Part shown: one piece after another, positions 58,676-64,000 of the stretch | Position numbering within the stretch: the stretch's first letter is position 1 | Layout of the letters: every line of letters starts with the position of its first letter | Assembly (NCBI GenBank): GCA_019285715.1 | Contig: CP079108.1 | Span: 2,867,001-2,931,000 of the forward strand | Reading direction: 5' to 3' | From: Sphingosinicellaceae bacterium | Lineage (GTDB): Bacteria > Pseudomonadota > Alphaproteobacteria > Sphingomonadales > Sphingomonadaceae | Length of the DNA: 64,000 bases | Notes under the pieces: model-generated | Seen by the model: the letters and a program-made list of their open reading frames with translations, nothing else | Told to the model about the DNA's origin: nothing | Databases searched by the model: none | Made by a program: the position numbers and the translations under genes

Positions 58676-60246
58676 AACGGATATGGCGGTTAGCGGCGTT
58701 GGCCGGCGGATTGATCGCGGCACCGGCGCTCACGCAGCAAGCGACGGTATCAGAAGGCAAATTGCGTGGCATCGCGGTCGCCGGACACGCGCCGGTTACT
58801 GCCTTTCTGGGCATTCCCTACGCCGCGCCGCCGGTGGGGCGACTGCGCTGGATGCCTCCGCAGTCTGCCGCGCGGTGGAGAGGTGTTCGCGCCGCCGAGG
58901 GGTTTGGTGCGCGCTGCATGCAGCAGCCGCTCTTTGACGACATGATGTTCCGCTCGCCGGCACCGAGCGAGGACTGCCTGATGCTGAATGTCTGGACACC
59001 CGCCGGCGCGCCCAAGGGGGCGAAACTGCCGGTGCTGTTTTACATTCATGGCGGCGACGCGATTGCGGGCGACGGATCAGAGAAGCGCTACGACGGCGCG
59101 AGCATGGCGCGGCGTGGCATGGTGGTGGTGACGGTCAACTATCGGCTCGGCGTGTTTGGCTTCCTGGCGACACCCGAGCTGGCGGCCGAGTCACCACGGC
59201 ACGCGGCCGGAAATTACGGGCTGCTGGATCAGGCCGCGGCGCTCGATTGGGTGCGGCACAATGTCGAGGCGTTCGGGGGCGATCCGAGCCGGATCACGAT
59301 CGGCGGCGAAAGCGCGGGATCGATGTCGGTCAGCGTGCTGATGACCTCGCCGTTGACGCGTGCGCACTTTGCCCATGCGATTGGCGAGAGCGGCGGCGTG
59401 CTGCCGCCGACCTTCCATCCGAGGCCGCTGGCCGAGGCCGCGCAGGCCGGCGCTGCGTTCGCGCAAGCCGCGGGCGCGCCGACGCTGGCAGCGCTGCGCG
59501 CTATGCCGGCCGAACATCTGCTGGCGGCACAGGGACAGCAGAATTTTCATGCCGACTTCATCGTGGACGGCCTGTTCCTGACCGAAACACCTGCCGCGAG
59601 CTATGCCGCCGGACGCGCTGCCAAGGTGCCGCTGCTGGTCGGATCGAATTCGCAGGAAGGTGACTGGAATTCGATCCTGGGCGATGCCGTGCCGACGGTG
59701 TCGAATTACCGCGCGGCGCTGGAGCGGCTGTTCCCGGGCCGGGGCGCGGCGCTGTTCGCATTGTATCCGGCGGCGAGCGATGCCGATGTGCCCACGACGG
59801 CGATGCGGCTGGCGAGCGACCGTTTCCTGGGCGCCTCGACGTGGCAGTGGTTTGACCTGCACCGGCGTAGTGGCGAGCCGACTTACTATTACTATTATGC
59901 CCGCGTCCGTCCGGCCGCGCTGCCGCCGCTGGCCGAGGAAACACCCGTGCCACTCGGCGCGGTGCACAGCGCGGAAATCGAGTATGCGCTCGGTAATCTC
60001 GATGTGAACCCGCTCTACGCCTGGACAAGCGAGGACCGCGCCATCTCGAGCACGATGCAGGGCTATTTCGCAGCCTTCGTGAAGGCGGGTGATCCCAATG
60101 CCGCCGGGCTGCGTCGCTGGAACGCCGCGCCGTCGAGCAGCAACGCGGTAACGCGGCAGGTGATCGACGTGAATACGCACAACGAGCCGTTCGGCTTTCA
60201 AAAGAGCTATCCGCAGGCGGTGACGCTGCTGGATGGTTTGCGGTAG
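58672..60246 (+). CDS. Secreted type-B carboxylesterase
   Basis: A 524-residue esterase/lipase. The signal peptide RLAALAGGLIAAPAL precedes FLGIPYAAPPVGRLRW, EDCLMLNVWTPAG and FYIHGGD (oxyanion hole). The nucleophile is in GGESAGSMSV, the Glu in GSNSQEGDW and the His in GAVHSAEIEYAL, so the triad is complete. GAGG at 58660-58665 precedes the start. It would hydrolyse carboxylic esters in the periplasm or outside. Confidence 0.93.
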   Translation: MKRIWRLAALAGGLIAAPALTQQATVSEGKLRGIAVAGHAPVTAFLGIPYAAPPVGRLRWMPPQSAARWRGVRAAEGFGARCMQQPLFDDMMFRSPAPSEDCLMLNVWTPAGAPKGAKLPVLFYIHGGDAIAGDGSEKRYDGASMARRGMVVVTVNYRLGVFGFLATPELAAESPRHAAGNYGLLDQAAALDWVRHNVEAFGGDPSRITIGGESAGSMSVSVLMTSPLTRAHFAHAIGESGGVLPPTFHPRPLAEAAQAGAAFAQAAGAPTLAALRAMPAEHLLAAQGQQNFHADFIVDGLFLTETPAASYAAGRAAKVPLLVGSNSQEGDWNSILGDAVPTVSNYRAALERLFPGRGAALFALYPAASDADVPTTAMRLASDRFLGASTWQWFDLHRRSGEPTYYYYYARVRPAALPPLAEETPVPLGAVHSAEIEYALGNLDVNPLYAWTSEDRAISSTMQGYFAAFVKAGDPNAAGLRRWNAAPSSSNAVTRQVIDVNTHNEPFGFQKSYPQAVTLLDGLR

Positions 60247-60461
60247 GGCCTCCCGAACTCCTCGAAACATCCTGGATAACGAACAGGCCAGGGCGAGGTT
60301 CGGACAGCGGCCGGGCGAGTGATCAGTGCCATACGGCTGGCCCGTTCCGAGCTTCGACAGCATGGTAGCGGAACTGCAGCTGCTTGAAGCCCTGCCCCGC
60401 ATGGCCGACTCGGTTCAAAGCTGCATCAGGCTGTTCGTCGGCTTGGTGAACGTCAGCGACG

Positions 60462-60735
60462 CTACCCGATCACGACCAACGCTACCCCGAACAGCAAACA
60501 GCCTCGCGCAACCAGCAATGCCTCGAACCCCGGACGCTTCCGCCCGTCGCTGAAGGAGGTCGAGTTGAGCGCGACCGCGTTAGCAAGATGCTTGTCCTCG
60601 ACCAGTTGCGCGACGGAGACCTGCCGCACCGGCGCGTCGAACGCCGTCGGGTGCCGAATGCGAAGGCAAAGACATAGACGTGCCACAACCGGACGATGCC
60701 GGTGACGGTGAGAACCCCGAGCGTCAGACTGAACG
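60462..60735 (-). pseudogene. Remnant of an MFS transporter (EntS/MFS_3-like)
   Basis: On the minus strand one frame reads LTLGVLTVTGIVRLWHVYVF then AFAFGT, and a second frame continues FDAPVRQVSVAQLVEDKHLA then NAVALNSTSF. Together they match the conserved loop of MFS_3 exporters. A one-base deletion joins the two frames, and both ends are missing. What remains is about one fifth of a transporter. Confidence 0.6.
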
Positions 60736-60773
60736 CTTTGGCGTCAGTGGAGCGGTGACGCCAAACCCGGCAA

Positions 60774-61709
60774 CTAGTTGCCAGCGAAGCGGTTCAAAAG
60801 GCCGGCGTAAAGAGCGGCACCGACAGCCGGCTCATGACGAGGCTCGACGATCTCGTAAGGCGCCTGCTGCCTGAGATGGAGCAGGAATGCGGCGCGGACC
60901 GCCTGCTGCCTGGTCAGGACCCCGCCGGACCACGATAGCAGAACAGTCTCGTCTGGCGCAAAATCGAGTTGCCTTCGTAGAGCCTGCGCCATCTGCGCAA
61001 GGTGCCACCCGGCCATGTCCAGTATCGCTGTAGCGGACGGATCGCCATCTTCGGCAGCTTGTGAGACGATCGGGGCAAGGCCGGCGATCTCATCACGGGT
61101 CATTCCGTTCTGACCCATGATCAGGGCGCAGATGTCGAGGTCCGCTCGCAGGTCGAGTGATTTGCTGAAGCCTGCCTTGAGCGCGCCTGTAGGAAGTCGG
61201 CCGTCGCTCATCCTGGTGAACGCGTTCAAGCCCTGAACGGCGATCCAATAGGCGGAGCCTTCGTCGCTGAAGATCTCACCCCAGCCGCCGACACGCGCCT
61301 TGCGGCCATCTCGCTCGCCGTAACCGATCGACCCGGTGCCGGCGACGAGGTTGATGCCGTCGGCGCAACCCAGCGACCCGGCCCAGCCGCAGACCATGTC
61401 GTTGTCGCAGCGGTAGCGGTCATGATCCAGGATGCGCCCGCAGGCAGCGTCGAGTTGCGGGTCGATCGCAGCGTCTTCGCCGAAGGCGGGCAAGCCGAAG
61501 AAACTGTAGTCCAGATCCTGGGGCGAGATCGACAGCTGGCTGCAGACAGCGGCGACGCCTTGGGCAAGCCGTGCAACGGCTTCGTCGAGGCCAACCTGAA
61601 GGTGGTAAGTGGTGCCGGTGACGGTGCGGGCGATAGTGCGACCGGATTGGTCGATGCATACGAACTCGGTCTTGGTGCCGCCGCCGTCGACCCCGAGGAA
61701 GATCGTCAT
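60774..61709 (-). CDS. BadF/BadG-type sugar kinase, N-acetylglucosamine kinase-like
   Basis: A 311-residue ASKHA-fold kinase. IFLGVDGGGTKTEFVCID is the phosphate-1 loop, LVAGTGSIGYGERDG the second, and GGWGEIFSDEGSAYWIA is the NagK-like motif. Its start overlaps the agaS-like stop by four bases. As the third gene of the amino-sugar operon it probably phosphorylates GlcNAc, GalNAc or a similar sugar. Confidence 0.85.
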   Translation of the reverse strand: MTIFLGVDGGGTKTEFVCIDQSGRTIARTVTGTTYHLQVGLDEAVARLAQGVAAVCSQLSISPQDLDYSFFGLPAFGEDAAIDPQLDAACGRILDHDRYRCDNDMVCGWAGSLGCADGINLVAGTGSIGYGERDGRKARVGGWGEIFSDEGSAYWIAVQGLNAFTRMSDGRLPTGALKAGFSKSLDLRADLDICALIMGQNGMTRDEIAGLAPIVSQAAEDGDPSATAILDMAGWHLAQMAQALRRQLDFAPDETVLLSWSGGVLTRQQAVRAAFLLHLRQQAPYEIVEPRHEPAVGAALYAGLLNRFAGN

Positions 61710-62848
61710 GGATTGGGCATATGGATATGGACACCCTGGACGACCCGATTGACGGTGCCGCTGGCGTTGGGCTGGTCGGGTGTGCGCCCGAGGTGGAGGG
61801 CGTAGTAGAGGCCAAATAGCTGGGCTGGCACGATAAACGGGAAGAGCAGATCGACGTCGGAGACTGCGGCGGCGCCTGGCACCACCAGTTCGGCGCCGCC
61901 GGTCGGCTGGGTCGTAACCGCGATCACGGTGCCGCGGCGGGCGTCGGTGCGGAGCTCCTCGATTATGTCGAGATCATAGAGGCGGGTCAGCGGATCGTTG
62001 GAGACGAACACCATGATCAGGGTTCCGGGGGTCACGATAGTCTTGGGACCGTGGCGAAAGCCGAGCGAGCTGTCGAACATCGTGGGCACCGCGCCATCTG
62101 TCAGTTCGAGCAGCTTGAGCGCAGCTTCGCGCGCCAGACCCTGGAATATCCCGCTGCCGAGATAGACGACGCGCTCGAAACCACGTGCCGCCAGCCCGGC
62201 GACCACATCCTCCGACTGCGCCAGCACCGCAGCGACGGCGTCGGCGATCGCCTCGACCCGGTCGTGCATCGCGCCGATCCCGGTGAAGATCGACAGCGCT
62301 GCCAGCATCATCGCGCTGAAGCTGGAGGTCATGGCGAAGGCGCGGTCGTGTGTCTCCTCCGGCAGGACCACGATATGGCTGTTGCCCGACGCGCGGCGGG
62401 ACAATGCGCCCTCGGCGTTGCAGGTGATCAGCAGGTGATAGACGGCCGCCCCGGACTTGTCGGCCAGCTCCACCGCCGCGATGCTCTCCGGACTGTTGCC
62501 CGAGCGCCCGAACGATACCATCAGCGTCGGTCGCGTGGCGCTGAGATAGAGGTGCGGCGCGCCGACGATATCGGTCGTCGCGACGGCCTCGACCGGGCGG
62601 CCGAGCGATGCCGTCAGCCACGGCGCCAGGCATTCGCCGATGAAGGCCGAGGTTCCCGCGCCGCACAGCATGATCCGCAGGTCCGGCATCGCGAGCAACG
62701 GAGCGACGAACGCCTCGATCGCTGTCCGCTCCGCCTCGAGCACGGCCCGGGTGGCGCGCAGCGTCGCTGGCTGCTGCAGGATTTCCCTGCGGGTCCAGCT
62801 GTCCGGCTGCGTGTCCGAGCTCTCGGCCGCGACAAGGGTCTCAGTCAT
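61706..62848 (-). CDS. agaS: SIS-domain aminosugar-phosphate isomerase/deaminase, AgaS-like
   Basis: A 380-residue protein with two SIS domains. WTRREILQQPATLRATRAVL begins the family sequence, MLCGAGTSAFIGE and VSFGRSGNSPESIAAVELA are the sugar-phosphate sites, and LGSGIFQGLAREAALKLLE opens the second domain. AgaS-like proteins deaminate galactosamine-6-phosphate to tagatose-6-phosphate. ATG at 62848 overlaps gatZ by eight bases; starts at 62866 and 62875 are possible. Confidence 0.85.
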   Translation of the reverse strand: MTETLVAAESSDTQPDSWTRREILQQPATLRATRAVLEAERTAIEAFVAPLLAMPDLRIMLCGAGTSAFIGECLAPWLTASLGRPVEAVATTDIVGAPHLYLSATRPTLMVSFGRSGNSPESIAAVELADKSGAAVYHLLITCNAEGALSRRASGNSHIVVLPEETHDRAFAMTSSFSAMMLAALSIFTGIGAMHDRVEAIADAVAAVLAQSEDVVAGLAARGFERVVYLGSGIFQGLAREAALKLLELTDGAVPTMFDSSLGFRHGPKTIVTPGTLIMVFVSNDPLTRLYDLDIIEELRTDARRGTVIAVTTQPTGGAELVVPGAAAVSDVDLLFPFIVPAQLFGLYYALHLGRTPDQPNASGTVNRVVQGVHIHMPNP

Positions 62849-64000
62849 CGGGGTTGCAAGCTCCATGATAGGCATCGAGCGTCGCGCCGATGTGGGCGAC
62901 GATCAGGTCGACGGGATCCAGGGTCGCAGTGCCGGCTCGCACGGCGGCATAAGTGATCGGCAGATACTGGCTGAGCAGCGGCAGCGGCGGCGCCTGCTTG
63001 CGCAGGTTGTCGAAAAGCCGCGCCTGTGCCGCCGCGATCTCGGCGTCGGGCCAGTAATAGCGGATGCGGTCGCTCAGGCTGTACTGCAGCTGCAGGTCGA
63101 GCGCCGCGCCGGTGTCGTGATAATAGCGCTGCCAGTTGCCGGGCGCGGCTTTCATGCAGGCAATCGCGACATCCCGGAGGCCGGCGCGCTGGCCAGCCTC
63201 GACGGTCTCGGCCTCGATCGCGTCGAGCGCCCATAAAGCCTCGCGCAGGGCGAAAGTTACGCCCGGGCCCACTTTCAGGATGGCGAAGTGATCGCGGACC
63301 AGTTCGCTCAGCGCCGTCGCAGTCTGGTAGTCGGTGGAGTGCGCCTCGAAGACGATATGCTCGACCGGCTCGATCGCCGCGACCAGCGCGGTAGCGGCCG
63401 CTGGATCATAGTCGACGACCTTCATGTGATCGAACTCGACGCCGGGCTGGACGACGGCGGCGATGACGCGGTGCCAGGCGCTGTGCAGCCCCGCCTCGGC
63501 GAACAGCGTGCGGTGCATGTCGAGCGTCGCCAACACGGCCTCGGGCGATGTGACCGCCAGCGCGTCGAGGTCCTCGGCGGCACCGCCCGGCACCGGGACC
63601 TCGGTACCGATGACATAGACTGGGGCATCGGCGGGATCGCCGGCATAGGCGTCCTCGGCGGCCCGGCACAGGCGCGCAGCGCGCTCGGCGATAGTCCGCT
63701 CCGGCAGCGGCGTCGGGTCGTCGGCGCAGCTCATCGAGCAGTCGAGGTGAATCTTTGAAAAGCCGGCACGGACATAGTCGGCAACCATGATCGCGGCGTT
63801 CTGCATTGCCTGTTCGGCCGGCAGGCCCGTCCAAGCATTGGGTCCGAGATGATCGCCGCCCAAGGCCAGTCGATCGAGCGGAAAACCCAGGCGGCCGGCG
63901 ATGGCTTCGACGAAGACGCGAAAATCGGCGGGGACCATGCCGGTGTAGCCGCCGTCCTGGTTGACCTGGTTCGAGGTCGCCTCGATCAGCACCAGCGGCG
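62841..64000 (-). CDS. D-tagatose-bisphosphate aldolase class II, non-catalytic subunit (GatZ/KbaZ-like), 5' truncated
   Basis: The frame is open to the window edge and enters as PLVLIEATSNQVNQDGGYTG, the strongly conserved GatZ/KbaZ core. ALGGDHLGPNAW, KIHLDCSMSCADDP, VEHIVFEAHSTDYQT and LKVGPGVTFALREALWAL follow. About 40 N-terminal residues are beyond the window. GatZ/KbaZ stabilises the GatY/KbaY aldolase that splits tagatose-1,6-bisphosphate, fitting the AgaS-like product. Confidence 0.92.
   Translation of the reverse strand, partial: PLVLIEATSNQVNQDGGYTGMVPADFRVFVEAIAGRLGFPLDRLALGGDHLGPNAWTGLPAEQAMQNAAIMVADYVRAGFSKIHLDCSMSCADDPTPLPERTIAERAARLCRAAEDAYAGDPADAPVYVIGTEVPVPGGAAEDLDALAVTSPEAVLATLDMHRTLFAEAGLHSAWHRVIAAVVQPGVEFDHMKVVDYDPAAATALVAAIEPVEHIVFEAHSTDYQTATALSELVRDHFAILKVGPGVTFALREALWALDAIEAETVEAGQRAGLRDVAIACMKAAPGNWQRYYHDTGAALDLQLQYSLSDRIRYYWPDAEIAAAQARLFDNLRKQAPPLPLLSQYLPITYAAVRAGTATLDPVDLIVAHIGATLDAYHGACNPDD

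Overview
The window is a high-GC, gene-dense chromosomal segment of an alphaproteobacterium, most likely a sphingomonad (Sphingomonadales, possibly a Sphingosinicellaceae-type genus). The lineage call is inference. It rests on the crtY-crtI carotenoid pair, three secreted proteins with sphingomonad-style PEP-CTERM tails (PEPxxW plus GFGL plus a basic end), the alpha-2-macroglobulin/pbpC pair, the arginine succinyltransferase operon, the mreBCD-mrdA-rodA order and the many 4-bp ATGA/GTGA/TTGA gene overlaps. Nothing here looks like a prophage, conjugative element or CRISPR locus.

Layout. 0-1.6 kb: the 3' end of a RidA-like gene, then a gene-free stretch that becomes AT-rich. 1.6-5.0 kb: a tightly overlapping operon of a DUF1289 protein, a luciferase-like flavin monooxygenase and a quaternary-amine type ABC importer whose permease is fused to its binding protein. 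5.0-8.3 kb, minus strand: a thioesterase overlapping a split PssD/PssE (Alg14/Alg13-like) glycosyltransferase, then a Tat-exported S33 hydrolase and a GFA protein. 8.4-16.3 kb: a large alpha-2-macroglobulin with a CxEQ thioester motif, followed by pbpC. 16.3-19.0 kb: crtY-crtI. 19.2-21.1 kb: a carboxymuconolactone decarboxylase-like protein, a sterol-desaturase-like hydroxylase and a DUF2141 protein. 21.1-23.1 kb: a TPP riboswitch and thiC.

23.1-26.6 kb is the most accessory-looking part. It holds an AT-rich HEPN-like gene coupled to thiC, a BrnT toxin with an XRE-type antitoxin and two operator-like palindromes, an ATP-dependent DNA ligase and a small helix-hairpin-helix protein. 26.6-31.5 kb is an arginine catabolic (AST) operon (M20 hydrolase, astA, astD, astB). 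31.7-38.2 kb carries tetR-selO opposite a medium-chain reductase, small membrane proteins, serB and miaA. 38.3-48.2 kb holds two PEP-CTERM proteins, the branched-chain amino acid genes ilvB, ilvN, ilvC and leuA, and a third PEP-CTERM beta-helix protein.

48.4-49.0 kb is a vapBC locus that appears decayed in both genes. mutL follows, then the rod-shape and elongasome operon (mreB, mreC, mreD, mrdA, rodA) to 56.7 kb and a tRNA-Lys. 57-60.8 kb has two secreted hydrolases, a small coupled ORF and a transporter relic. The window ends inside a minus-strand amino-sugar operon (gatZ/kbaZ-like, agaS-like, BadF-type kinase).

How the parts work together. The ilv and leu genes make the valine/isoleucine/leucine pathway core. 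mreBCD-mrdA-rodA forms the lateral-wall machine, and pbpC with alpha-2-macroglobulin is a periplasmic repair/defence pair. The ast genes degrade arginine to glutamate. The terminal operon would feed amino-sugar phosphates into central metabolism. Several palindromic repeats (two 94-bp copies with 28-38-28 architecture, one between ilvB and ilvN, one inside the mutL coding sequence) are scattered through the window.
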